Source: Bedellia somnulentella (Eukaryota > Arthropoda > Insecta > Lepidoptera > Bedelliidae). From it: DNA of 64,000 bases. The stretch covers positions 4,402,001 to 4,466,000 of the forward strand of contig OY755177.1 of NCBI GenBank assembly GCA_963576735.1, written 5' to 3'. The position numbers and the translations under genes were made by a program. This document shows, piece after piece, positions 11,434-21,224 of this stretch. The notes beneath the pieces were generated by a model, which saw only the letters and a list, made by a program, of their open reading frames with translations, was not told the origin of the DNA and did not search any database. Position 1 is the stretch's first letter, and each line of letters opens with the position of its first letter.

Positions 11434-11884
11434 AATTATATTTATTATTTTATTATTTTATTTTATTTGGCGGTGTCTGCCGAACTTTTTCAGCAATTTC
11501 GCCACAAACAGCGAGATTTAGTCTCGCATGTGAATTTTAGTTATAAGGATTTATATCATTAAAGCGAAAAAATTTATATATAAAGAACGTAATTATTAAA
11601 CAATTAGATCTTGAAGGTATTTAATCAATGGTTAAGTAAAAACTAAGTTAAGAGTTATTTATATTTTGGGAAGAACAACAATTAAAGAAAAAATAATAAT
11701 GAAATCCTATTATCGCGAATCCCAACTAATTATGTCATGCTCTAAAGTTTAGACAAAAGAAAAAAGTAAAATTAAATTAAATTAAAATTAGTGAAGAAGC
11801 AAATAAAAATAAAATGAAAAACTGTTTTAAAATCAAAAATTAAACAATAACTGACATTTTAAATTAATTATTGTATTATTAAAA

Positions 11885-14800
11885 CTATAATCTTATATTG
11901 TTGATTCTAATAAATTTACCTAGAACCGTAATTAGATCGGAGGAAGAAGATGATAAACTCAACATACTATGAAAGTTTGTGGGAAGCGGGATGCGAATTC
12001 TAGCTAAAGCAGTGTATAGATTAAAAGATAAATTACGTGAACATGCAAAAAAAATATGATCTAATGTTCCCTCATCTACACCACATTCGCATAGGGAGTT
12101 ATCTCGAACCCTAATTTTATTTAGAAAAACTGGAGAACAACAATGACCAATACGTAGACGGATCAAGGTTGATGTGACGGGTTTTGACATTTTTTTAAAT
12201 TTACTAAACCATGGTTTGCATGGAATAATTGGTTGAATAGATTTAAAATACAACCCCTTGCTAGCCTCGTCCCATCTTCTTTGCCAGGCAGAACGAAGAC
12301 GAGGAAGAGCTGCATTACGCTGGTCATAACCCATAATATAATAATGTTTCATGTCAGTAACTGAATTCGTAGCAAGTTTTGCAAGACTATCTACCTTTTC
12401 ATTACCAAAGATACCAACATGACTTGGAATATATATCAATAAAATCTCTAATGAATTAATGGAGCAGCGAAATAAAGCGTTCTTTATGTCCATTATTATA
12501 TGACTATGGATGTTACTACTAAAGGGATCCTGATTCACAGCATCAAGACAACTTAACGAGTCAGTAAAAATAAGCGACCGAGTCAAACAATGCGCCTCAA
12601 TAAATAGAATTGCTTCTAGAATTCCAACGCATTCACCAGTAAACACAGAAGAAATTGGGGGACATTTATATAGAAGTTGATAATTTTGATTTTCCCACCA
12701 AACTGCAATGCCCGTATCAGAAGATGATGAAAATTTAGAAGCGTCTGTAAAAAACCTATTCCATCCATTCCATTTTTCATCAATTACAGATCTAAAAATT
12801 GTATTAGCTCCCACACTATTCTTTGTTATACCAATACTAAAAATAACCTTTGGTTTATAAGTTACTACCTGATAGGGATGACAAAATACAGGGAGCTTTA
12901 TGTTTTTGTTTATATTATTTAAATAACAAGCTAAATAACTTTTAAGAATAGGAGGAAATTCTTTATTTTTCCAATAACTATTATTGCAGATGACTGTATT
13001 TAATGTATTCAGCTTTCGTAATCTTTGGGGTAGTAGATGAGAGGTAGAAGAGATAATTTTAGCGACAAATCTGTCAGCGATATACATTCGTCTTAGATCT
13101 AGAGGAGGTTCACAACATTCAATTTGCATTGCGTTGATGGGGCTAGATTTCATGCAACCGGTTATAATACGAAGGCATTTAGCCTGAATTTTATCTAGTT
13201 TTTGTAAGGCTTCTTTATTACAAGGTTCTAATAAAAAAAGTCCATAATCAATAACACTCCTTATTAGTGCATTATATATTAATTTTAAGGACACAGGGTG
13301 AGAACCCCACCATACGCCTGCAAGAGATTTGATGACAGGTATAGCTCTTTCACATTTTTTTAATATATGATCAACGTGAGGAACTCCAGTTAACTTAGAA
13401 TCAAGGAAGACACCTAAAAATTTTACCACAGTATTGGTGTTAATGGGAGTATCATTTATTTTAATAGAGATTTGGGGTATGATACGTTTTCGAGAAAAGA
13501 TAACCACAACACTTTTTGAAGGGGATAAATCTAACCCCAGGTCAGCCAAGTAAACATTAAGAGAATTAAGAGAAATCTCAAGGGAAGCAGTTGCTCGTTC
13601 GATGAAAAAATCGGAGATATATAAAACAAGGTCATCTGCGTATTGTAAACACTGACAATTTGCATTAATAGATTTTGAGATTTTGTGGGTATAGATGTTA
13701 AATAATATCGGGCTTAAAACAGAGCCTTGTGGCAGACCTTTAAAAGCCCTCCTACTTTGGAACTCCTCATCTGTAGATCTTAAAGATATTGTACGACCAA
13801 TAAGAAGATTGAAAATAATATGAATAATCCTTATAGGAATTTTTAAGTCGAGCATTATTTTTTTCAGCATATTTAGAAGTACATTATCATATGCGGCTTT
13901 GATGTCTAAAAATGCGCCAACAGTGGATTCATTTTTCGTGAAAGCTGTGCGAATATCGGTTATCAAAACTCCGACACTATCCATGGTACCCAGCCCTTTC
14001 CGAAAGCCAAACATGTTAGGAGGTATAATATTATAGTATTCTATAAACCATTCTAGTCTGCGCTTTATCAAATGTTCCAATAGTTTAGTTAATACTGATG
14101 ATAAAGCAATTGGACGTAGATGATCTGGATTGTCAGAGTTTTTACCTGGCTTGACAAGAGGTATAATTGTTTGGGATTTCCATGAATCAGGAATAAACTT
14201 TGAGTAAAAACAAAAATTCAGGAGTTCTAAAAGGTATTTATGGGTGTCTTCACCAGAGTGAACTAAAAGGGAGTAAGGAATACCATCTGCACCCGGAGAT
14301 GAATCTTTCACTTGATTTAAAACATCTTTTAATTCTAATAAACTAAATGCGTTATTTAACCCGTTCTCAGAATTATCATTGGGATTACCAGTTGGATGTA
14401 TAAAATTATCAAATGATGGTTCAATCATAATTTCCTCAGCACACGGAACATAAGCTGGACAAATCTTAATTAAAAATTTATCCAGAGTATCCTTAGGTAT
14501 GGGGCAGAGAGGACGAGGATTGAAACATCGTCTGTATCGATTCACAGCTTTCCAAACAACTGACGGGGGTGACCGGGGTGATAGACGTTCGCAATGGGAA
14601 ACCCAACCCATTCTCTTTTTTTTTCGTAGTAATTTTTTACACCTAGCAGCATTATATTGGTACGCAGCTAAATTTTCTGGTGACATATCATTATTATATG
14701 TCAATTCAGCATTCTTGCGCTCTGCGATTGCTTGAGTGCAATCTGCATCCCACCAAGGAGGAGACGGAATTTTACCTATAGTACTATTTTTAAGCGGAAA

Positions 14801-15700
14801 ATTCATATCGGCTGCCTGTATTACAGCTTGACTAAAATTATCAAAAATTTTGTTGATATTTTCCGTGGACATGTCGTTAATATTTGTTATGGAATTTAGA
14901 GTGTTGATTTTATTTTCGATGCATGACATGTATGACACCCACTCACCTTTCTTTAGTCTATATTTCAAAAAAGAAGTCAATGGTTTATGAAAAGTGGGGG
15001 CCTGAGATATTCTAACTATAATCGGATAGTGATCGCTTCCATAAGTAAGATTTAACCTGTTCCAGTCTGCTGAGCTAGCCAGATCAGTGGAACAAAGGCT
15101 AAGATCTACACAACTCTTCCTGTGACCTGGTATTGGTCGTCTGGTAGCTCTTCCATCATTGAGGACACATAAATTAAGATCATCAATAATTTCAACTAGA
15201 TTTTCACCAAAAGGAGAACAGTGTTCGGACCCCCACCTAAAGTGATGACAGTTAAAGTCACCCAGGATAATGCAAGGATGAGGGATTTTAGATAATACGT
15301 CACGAAGAAAAGGAATCAAATTAAGATGTGGTTTAAATATATACAAAGAGACTATGTGTAAATTACCTACCATTCTTATAATTAAATCCATGTAATCATG
15401 AATATTATTATTTACATTTATATTTACATCAGAGGACATGGTTTTGTTGTTGACCAAAAGAGCACAACCACCACCACGACCTGTAGGTCTATCACAGCGA
15501 AAAGTACTGTGATATGGAAAATTAAAATTATAAGAAGGATCCAACCATGTTTCTGATATACAGCTAACAATCGGGTTGAATCGATTCGACAAATAAATCA
15601 GATCACTTTTTTTGTGACCCAAGCTCCGTGTGTTCCATTGCAGAAATATCTGGCAATCCATTTTTGATTGATGTAAGTAATTCAGTAATAATTGTAGCAA
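11885..15700 (-). CDS. LINE ORF2: endonuclease, reverse transcriptase, RNase H
   Basis: 1271 codons, no stop. The first Met (15700) lies inside ORF1; the Met at about 15661 (MDCQIFLQWNTRSL) fits the usual start of the endonuclease better. Endonuclease (about residues 15-240): SLGHKKSDL, SCISETWLD, ILGDFNCHH, SDHYPI. RT (about 480-770): SSPGADGIPYSLL, FGFRKGLGTMDSV, FLDIKAAYDNV, GLPQGSVLSPILF, catalytic YADD at about residue 686 (13632-13643), KFLGVFLDS. RNase H (about 980-1110): FFTDASKF, GECVGILEAI, IFTDSLSCLDAV, YIPSHVGIFGNEKVDSLAK, which gives the four acidic residues and the late His expected. A CCHC-like cluster (CECGVDEGTLDHIFFAC) lies near the C-terminus. The enzyme would copy its own RNA at a nicked target; all catalytic motifs look intact. 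Confidence 0.93.
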   Translation of the reverse strand: MLQLLLNYLHQSKMDCQIFLQWNTRSLGHKKSDLIYLSNRFNPIVSCISETWLDPSYNFNFPYHSTFRCDRPTGRGGGCALLVNNKTMSSDVNINVNNNIHDYMDLIIRMVGNLHIVSLYIFKPHLNLIPFLRDVLSKIPHPCIILGDFNCHHFRWGSEHCSPFGENLVEIIDDLNLCVLNDGRATRRPIPGHRKSCVDLSLCSTDLASSADWNRLNLTYGSDHYPIIVRISQAPTFHKPLTSFLKYRLKKGEWVSYMSCIENKINTLNSITNINDMSTENINKIFDNFSQAVIQAADMNFPLKNSTIGKIPSPPWWDADCTQAIAERKNAELTYNNDMSPENLAAYQYNAARCKKLLRKKKRMGWVSHCERLSPRSPPSVVWKAVNRYRRCFNPRPLCPIPKDTLDKFLIKICPAYVPCAEEIMIEPSFDNFIHPTGNPNDNSENGLNNAFSLLELKDVLNQVKDSSPGADGIPYSLLVHSGEDTHKYLLELLNFCFYSKFIPDSWKSQTIIPLVKPGKNSDNPDHLRPIALSSVLTKLLEHLIKRRLEWFIEYYNIIPPNMFGFRKGLGTMDSVGVLITDIRTAFTKNESTVGAFLDIKAAYDNVLLNMLKKIMLDLKIPIRIIHIIFNLLIGRTISLRSTDEEFQSRRAFKGLPQGSVLSPILFNIYTHKISKSINANCQCLQYADDLVLYISDFFIERATASLEISLNSLNVYLADLGLDLSPSKSVVVIFSRKRIIPQISIKINDTPINTNTVVKFLGVFLDSKLTGVPHVDHILKKCERAIPVIKSLAGVWWGSHPVSLKLIYNALIRSVIDYGLFLLEPCNKEALQKLDKIQAKCLRIITGCMKSSPINAMQIECCEPPLDLRRMYIADRFVAKIISSTSHLLPQRLRKLNTLNTVICNNSYWKNKEFPPILKSYLACYLNNINKNIKLPVFCHPYQVVTYKPKVIFSIGITKNSVGANTIFRSVIDEKWNGWNRFFTDASKFSSSSDTGIAVWWENQNYQLLYKCPPISSVFTGECVGILEAILFIEAHCLTRSLIFTDSLSCLDAVNQDPFSSNIHSHIIMDIKNALFRCSINSLEILLIYIPSHVGIFGNEKVDSLAKLATNSVTDMKHYYIMGYDQRNAALPRLRSAWQRRWDEASKGLYFKSIQPIIPCKPWFSKFKKMSKPVTSTLIRLRIGHCCSPVFLNKIRVRDNSLCECGVDEGTLDHIFFACSRNLSFNLYTALARIRIPLPTNFHSMLSLSSSSSDLITVLGKFIRINNIRL

Positions 15701-16955
15701 CGTGGTTCGGTATAGGAGTAGAAGAAGAGGTAAACGAAAGAATAATTGAAGTAATGCTATCTACTAGCCGAGAGGTTATTGAATCTATATATTCTTTTAC
15801 TTGCGCAGAAGGGTAACCACCACCTGAATTTTGTAAAGAAAAGGAATAATCTTTTGTTAAATTTGAATGTTCTTTTTTGTCATAACCAGAAGAGGAGGAT
15901 GTATAATTTTTCTTAGGTATAAAAATTGTTTTTTTATATGATCTTTGAGAAGGGCTTTCCGCTCTGGATACTTCGGCATAACTAGGCTGAGAGCTGGGAA
16001 TAACCTGGCTAGCTTCAAAATAAGATATTGACTTATCAGCCATCAAAACTTTAATATTTTTTTGACGATTAAATTCAGGGCAGTTTTTATCATTGGCATA
16101 ATGATTGCCTTTGCACGAAATACATGTAGGTTGTTGTGAATCAATTGTACAAGAGTCCCCAGGATGGTCTTCACCACATCTAAAACATCGTGATTTAGAC
16201 CGACATTGCTCCTTAGAATGTCCAAAGCGACAGCAATTATGGCATTGGATTGTACGGTAATAATATCGTTCAACCAACACAGATGAATAACCTAAATAAA
16301 TGTATTTTGGTAATACTTGACCATCAAAAGTTAGAACAACTGACCTAGTAGGGATCCAAGAGCTGACACCCTCGACAACTGATTTTCTGGATATCCTCCT
16401 AACCTTAATAACGTTACCACAATTAGTAGGTACCCGAATAGTTTCTTGTAATTCTTCCTCCGATAAATCTGTAGGGACATCCCGAATTATTCCCATTCGA
16501 GTTACATTATAAGTTGGTATAAATACCTCGTATCGACTGTTTAAAAAACTACTCGACATAAATTTATTTGCGGCAGAACCATTTTTAAATTCAACTGAAA
16601 CTTTTTCTCTGCCTGCTTTCTTTAACCCTCCCATAATAATCCCTGACACTTTATTATCAGCTAAAAAAATACCTAACTTAACCGGGTGTAATGATAGAAT
16701 TTTGTTAGGATTTTCATTATTATTTTTTCTAATTACGTGGACAATAAAAGGTCCAGAATCAATGTCCGAGTAAAGTTGCCTAGCAACAGGGCTACGGGGT
16801 TGTTTAATAGGGATTTGAGAAGTAGATTCGGATAACGACCTTTTTAGTGTATTTCTACTTATTTCACCATCAGTCATACAGTCATGCATGATGTCAATTG
16901 AGTTTGGTATAACATCTTGTGATCCCCCGGGATCCGGGGGTTTAACCCGTTTCAT
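15603..16955 (-). CDS. LINE ORF1: gag-like RNA-binding protein
   Basis: 450 codons. The likely role is to package element RNA and carry it to chromatin. An N-terminal low-complexity Ser/Pro/Lys part (KRVKPPDPGGSQD) leads to a mid region with RRM-like character (about residues 120-220, containing MGIIRDVPTDLSEEELQETI). Three CCHC-type knuckles follow at about 235-295 (CHNCCRFGHSKEQC, CFRCGEDHPGDSC, CISCKGNHYANDKNC). The C-terminus is Ser-rich and ends in QKK. It overlaps ORF2 by ~98 bp in another frame, so ORF2 may be made by reinitiation or frameshifting. I see no defect. Confidence 0.9.
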   Translation of the reverse strand: MKRVKPPDPGGSQDVIPNSIDIMHDCMTDGEISRNTLKRSLSESTSQIPIKQPRSPVARQLYSDIDSGPFIVHVIRKNNNENPNKILSLHPVKLGIFLADNKVSGIIMGGLKKAGREKVSVEFKNGSAANKFMSSSFLNSRYEVFIPTYNVTRMGIIRDVPTDLSEEELQETIRVPTNCGNVIKVRRISRKSVVEGVSSWIPTRSVVLTFDGQVLPKYIYLGYSSVLVERYYYRTIQCHNCCRFGHSKEQCRSKSRCFRCGEDHPGDSCTIDSQQPTCISCKGNHYANDKNCPEFNRQKNIKVLMADKSISYFEASQVIPSSQPSYAEVSRAESPSQRSYKKTIFIPKKNYTSSSSGYDKKEHSNLTKDYSFSLQNSGGGYPSAQVKEYIDSITSRLVDSITSIILSFTSSSTPIPNHVATIITELLTSIKNGLPDISAMEHTELGSQKK

Positions 16956-17401
16956 TATTTATTTGTAAAACTTGCCCTGATCGATGAATACCCAAATTAA
17001 ATGTAATTATAAATACCTTCAATTCTCTCAAAAAGTATCAAATTAAATTATATGAACAAAAAAATTTTTTCACGTCAACATGCGATGACTATTAAATTCA
17101 CAAATTTTGAAATTCAAAAAATTTATTTATGGTCTTCTTATTATATTTTCTTCGGTTGTCTTTATTTGTAGAAGAATCTCGATCCAGATCTTGTTAGTTT
17201 TATTATCTAACCAATCTTTCAGTAAAAATTCATATTTTTAGATACACGATACACGAAGCTCGAGTCAATAGCCCTAATATTTTTATTTCTCTGGTTTATG
17301 TTCCACGAAAACAGTTAATCCGACCTTAGGATAGATATGGGGTGGTTTCAAAATTATATTTTTTTTGTTTGTTTATTGTTTTTTTTTATTTTTTTTGTTA
17401 T

Positions 17402-17645
17402 TGGCGGTATCTGCCGAATATTTTTTCAGCAATTTCGCCACAAACAGCGTGATTTAGTCTCGCATGTGAATTTTAGTTGTAAGGATTTTTATCATTAAAG
17501 CGGAAAAAAAATTATGTATAAAGAATGAAATTATTAAACAATTAGATCTTGAAGGTATTTAATCAATGGTTAAGTAAAGACTAAGTTAAGAATTATTTAT
17601 ATTTTGGGAAGAACATAAAATTAAAGAAAAAATAATAATGAAATC
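17402..17645 (-). repeat. I-like LINE 3' end, second copy (distal part)
   Basis: Nearly the same as 11468-11700 (caatttcgccacaaacagcg, taagtaaagactaagttaag), with an A-rich tail at the left. The copy continues at 20905-20939, having been split by the P-type element. It lies directly beside the 5' end of the intact LINE. Confidence 0.88.
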
Positions 17646-18274
17646 CTTTGACTATGAACACTATAGACAGAGTCATAATGCAACGGGAGAGTACCTCTTT
17701 TAGATAGCAATATTTTTCCCTGTAATGTTGCGATCACTAGAAAACAATTACCCCAAAATACTATAATCACCATTCTAAAAGCTACTTTTTAATTCAAAAT
17801 TGATTACGTCAATTTATTGTTTAATTAAAGGTTTACTGTTTACTATATTATTTCCTGCAATCATATAATTTTACATACTTGCTCCTAGTATTATACAATA
17901 TTTTTTGTTTAATTTTACCATTTATACTGATATTAATACACCGTTAAATCTAAAGCATTGTACTAACTATCAGGGATGAATCTTCCCATGCTTACGAATA
18001 AATTTTTGTACGGGACTAACTTTGTTACTGGACAAAAAAAAAACAGCTGTTCCATAAGTGCAAGTTATGTAAATATCATACGGGTCATCATGGGTATAGT
18101 GGGGTCTATGTTTGTATTTTGAAAAATAAAAGACAGCACTATTTTGTACATGAGTTTTATTGCATTATAGCAGCCCGTCCCGGCTTCGCTCGGGCATAAA
18201 TTATCATTAACATTTAATTTTTTATTTTATTACATGTATTATTATTTTAATATATTTTTTTAAAGTTTTAAGCT

Positions 18275-18550
18275 ATGTTATATTTTTTTGCTGTGTAGTG
18301 TCGGCTTAGAATAGCACTACCCCATTTCTTCCGGTGGGTGTACGTAAGAGGCGACTAACGGTTTTGGTGCTTTTGAGGGATTTTTGGGCGATGCGGTTGG
18401 TGACCCATCACCAACAACCTTTATTTCACCATCTTTTCCCCACACAACTTCCAAAAGTGGCTGAGGAATTTCAGATTCCTTAGCTCTGGCTACCCCTTCT
18501 AGGGATTTATAGCCGTGAGTATATGTATGTATGTATGTTATATTTTTTTG
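18275..18550 (+). repeat. R240 copy with 16-bp target duplication
   Basis: The element (18291-18534, 244 bp) is flanked by atgttatatttttttg at 18275-18290 and 18535-18550. This fixes its ends: 5' ctgtgtagtgtcggc and 3' gccgtgagtatatg plus (TATG)n. The duplication size and simple tail indicate target-primed reverse transcription. Confidence 0.93.
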
Positions 18551-18619
18551 TATTTATATTTAGATATTTTTTTATTTTTTTTTTTTCATAATGAGTAATT
18601 ACATCAAAAGCCATTCAAT

Positions 18620-18965
18620 TTATTGAGTTAGAGCTTCCCTGTAAACAATATTTGACGTTGTTGTATTTTGGGGCAGCAAAATAAATTGATGTTCAGGAGC
18701 TCCCACCCGCGACAGGCCAACGTACAGTTGACCGTGAGTAAAACAATTCTTTCGCAGGTCAATCTCTACTAATTTGAAGGTTTGGCCTTGGGACTTATTA
18801 ATTGTTAAAGCAAAAGATGTTTTAACCGGAAATTGTAGCCGTTTAAATGGAATTGGCAGATCAGTTGGGATCATCGGTATCCTCGGTATATGAGCTAATT
18901 GACCGGCTGCTGGGCCAGTGATAATAGTCGCTACAATTAAATTTTGCTTTAACTCTTTGATAAGC
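18620..18965 (-). pseudogene. Helitron Pif1-like helicase C-terminal fragment
   Basis: The 84-residue frame (18874 to 18620) contains FALTINKSQGQTF and GQLYVGLSRV, the C-terminal superfamily-1 helicase motifs (V/VI) of the Rep-helicase protein that drives rolling-circle transposition. Weaker homologous sequence continues upstream to about 18965 with disruptions. The rest of the helicase and the whole Rep nuclease are absent here. Confidence 0.85.
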
Positions 18966-19861
18966 AGCCTCCCGTACCCCTTCGTGACGCCTGCAACAAC
19001 TTACTATGCATAGCTAATCGAGCGGAGTTTTATCTATTTTTTTAATTCGAGATAACTTTCGAATGGAATGTTCGAAACGAATAATTCAAAAAGTAATATA
19101 AGGGTATTGAAGTAGTCTGAAATAATATATACGGTACAAATAAAGAGCCTTTTTTTATTTTATTTATTTATTTATTTATTCATTTATTTCAGACGTTACA
19201 ACATCCATATATTTGTTAGTAGACAGTGAAAATGACTTAAACCTATTGTTAGTATTATTATTATTGTAATTTATATAAAATCTTATTGTGTCGTCACTTT
19301 GCCACACTGTACGCGGTACATTCCCTGTTCCAGTGAATGGTCCGCACCCAGTGAGCCAAAACGCTTTTCTAAAGCAGGATTTTAATTTAATTTTTAAATA
19401 ATTTTATATAATGACGCTTGTTGTGAGATAACTATAATAGTTAGAGACATGCTGTCGGAGCATTTTTTTTTAGATAATGATGTGTTCTATAAAATTGTAG
19501 TACATAATTTTATTCTATTGTCAATAAGTTTTCGCAGCGCACGCGATGTAAGGATTTTTTTTGGTATTTCTTTAACACCTTGGGTTACATTTTTGAAGTT
19601 TACTTAAGGATCCCTAATTTTTTTGAAAATGAAATATAGCCTATGTCACTCGGAAATAATGTAGCATCAAAACAGTGAAAGAATTTTTCAAATCCGTCCA
19701 GTAGTTTTGGAGCCTATTCAATTCAAACAAACAAACAAACAAAAAATCAAACCTTTCCTCTTTATAATATTAGTATAAATTAGTATAGAAGTATAGATTA
19801 ACTATTGACCTTTAAACAAAATCAGTTTCGTGTGAAAATTTCGAATTCATTCGTCTATTTT

Positions 19862-20047
19862 TCACACATGTGTCACATTTTTCAAAAGATGATGTATTCG
19901 CACATCTAAGTATTTTAAAGCTATAGCCTTTATTAACAGCACAAGGTGGTTTTCGAACGGATTTTGCTCTCTGATGTGGTCGTTTAATGTCGGAAATATT
20001 CTTTTACTTAAATTCTTTTTCAAAACAACTGCGACCATTTGAGCCAA
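19862..20047 (-). pseudogene. P-type transposase C-terminal piece
   Basis: About 60 codons in the same frame as the THAP exon 2 upstream, separated from it by one TAA (20051-20053). The segment FENHLVLLIKAIALKYLDVR looks like the basic C-terminal tail of P/THAP9-type transposases; this match is by eye and moderate. The catalytic region between THAP and tail has been deleted. Confidence 0.55.
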
Positions 20048-20050
20048 AGC

Positions 20051-20614
20051 TTAGTCTTTGGACAAAAACGAGGTGCCTTTCAATTTAATAGTATGCCTCA
20101 AAACTTTGGTTGATTTCCAATTGCATCTTTCAGTGGCCGCAATCCATTTTTCTCGTAGATTCGGGTCTTTAGGAAAACTGTAATGAATACGAAGAAATTA
20201 AATAAATATAACAAATTTATTACTTACTAATTCCGTAGATAACAATTGGAAATCATTCAGCGTCGCTATAGGCGACGAAATACATAATATACTCACTCAT
20301 TAACATCAGTTTACTAATTTAAAAATGTTACCCTAACAACAGGGTAGGATGAAAACGTGAATTATGGGAACACTGAGATACTGCATATTTTTAGGTTATG
20401 CTATTAAAAAGTTGCTCAAAATAACTAAAGAAAATGCTAGTAATCTAGTTCAACGTAATTAACATTTGGATCACTTATTTTCTGATCGCGCAATGTATTT
20501 ATTATGTATTTATCTGTAGAAAAACATTAAAAAACTCACTCACTTGTGGAAAGTCAATCCTTCGATGTGTTTTTCGCTGTGGCTTCCGCAGCCAAGCACG
20601 CTACACCCAACCAT
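20051..20614 (-). pseudogene. THAP zinc-finger domain, two exons, of P-type element
   Basis: Exon 1 runs from Met at 20614 to 20544 and reads MVGCSVLGC..., with the C-x4-C pair and the TFHK segment of THAP domains. It ends at a GTGAGT donor (20543-20538). Exon 2 starts after a TTACAG acceptor at 20177 with FPKDPNLREKWIAA, the conserved proline and tryptophan part. The intron is ~366 bp. The domain loses similarity after about NWKSTKV, before the expected final C-x2-H, where the internal deletion probably joins unrelated codons, and a stop comes at 20051. In intact elements this domain binds the transposon ends. Confidence 0.75.
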
Positions 20615-20904
20615 ACCTCACTAAATAATAACTGAACTAATGGAGTCTCTTTTGTCACAATAACAATATACAAATGAATAAAATCTTTCCCAAAATCAAA
20701 AGAAAACCAAAATCGCTCACAAGTCGACGCTTTGTTTGTCACAATTTAAAAGTGTGACATCAACAAAACGGGTTACGCGATAGAGATGACAATAAAGATT
20801 TGTGTCTCTTTTTAACATATAAGAACTTAAATAAGGGCTTCTCTTTTTAAAATGGATGACGTAACATCGCTCTGTCTACAGTGTTCATAGTCAAAGATGA
20901 AATC

Positions 20905-20939
20905 CCATTATCGCGAATCCCAACTAATTATGTCATGCT
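20905..20939 (-). repeat. I-like LINE 3' end, second copy (proximal part)
   Basis: Matches 11709-11744 (cgcgaatcccaactaattat). Similarity ends after gtcatgct, which marks the 5' truncation point of this copy. Confidence 0.85.
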
Positions 20940-20970
20940 TATTGTTATTTTCCAAAAAATATCTTTCTTA

Positions 20971-21217
20971 GCTGTGTAGTGTCGGCTTAGAATAGCACTA
21001 CCCCTTTCTTCTGGTGGGTGTACGTAAGAGGCGACTAACGGACTTGGGGCTTTTTAAGGGACTTTTGGGCGATGCGGTTGGAGACCCATCACCAACAACC
21101 TTTATTCTACCATCTTTTCCCCACTCAACTTCCAAAAGTGGCTGTGGAATTTCTAATTTCTCAGCTCTGGCTACCCCTTTTAGGGATTTATAGCCGTGAG
21201 TATATGTATGTATGTAT
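20971..21217 (+). repeat. R240 copy, complete
   Basis: Flanked by the repeat tatctttctt (20960-20969, 21215-21224), a plausible 10-bp target duplication. Confidence 0.9.
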
Positions 21218-21224
21218 CTTTCTT

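Larger units (their letters stand above)
11444..17351 (-). mobile_element. I-like non-LTR retrotransposon, apparently intact
   Basis: Two overlapping complete ORFs (ORF1 16955-15603, ORF2 15700-11885) sit between a ~0.4-kb 5' leader and a ~0.42-kb 3' untranslated region. The 3' region ends ggcagacaccgccaa and a TAAAA/TAA-rich tail. The same 3' region recurs at 17402-17645 plus 20905-20939. A candidate 10-bp duplication, aattatattt, lies at 11434-11443 and 17352-17361, but it is AT-rich and so weak evidence. Having endonuclease, RT and RNase H in ORF2, with a CCHC gag-like ORF1, points to the I/LOA group; Jockey-clade elements lack RNase H. Open ORFs of full size suggest a young, possibly competent copy. 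Confidence 0.87.
18167..19797 (-). mobile_element. Helitron remnant
   Basis: On the minus strand it starts TCTATAC (19797) and continues taatattataaagaggaaag, the familiar 5' end of insect Helitrons. It ends with the small hairpin cccgagcgaagccggg and then gacgggctgcta (about 18167-18195). The terminal CTAT differs from the canonical CTRR, so the end is mutated or off by a base. Between them lies a Pif1-type helicase C-terminus (18620-18965). At 1.6 kb it is a deletion derivative, and it has an R240 copy inside. Confidence 0.75.
17646..20896 (-). mobile_element. P-type DNA transposon, internally deleted
   Basis: The inverted termini agree over at least 27 bp with one mismatch (ctttgactatgaacactrta, then gacagag). 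An 8-bp repeat atgaaatc flanks it (17638-17645, 20897-20904), and the uninterrupted LINE sequence at 11699-11745 shows the empty site. An 8-bp duplication plus THAP coding sequence identifies the P superfamily. The body keeps a two-exon THAP domain and a short transposase C-terminus but no catalytic core. A Helitron fragment has inserted in its left half. Confidence 0.85.

Noticed and set aside
11434..17361. aattatattt as certain target duplication of the I-like LINE
   Set aside because: AT-rich 10-mer in AT-rich flanks; kept only as tentative.
18620..18874. Host Pif1 helicase gene
   Set aside because: Lies between Helitron termini, is truncated and flanked by transposons.
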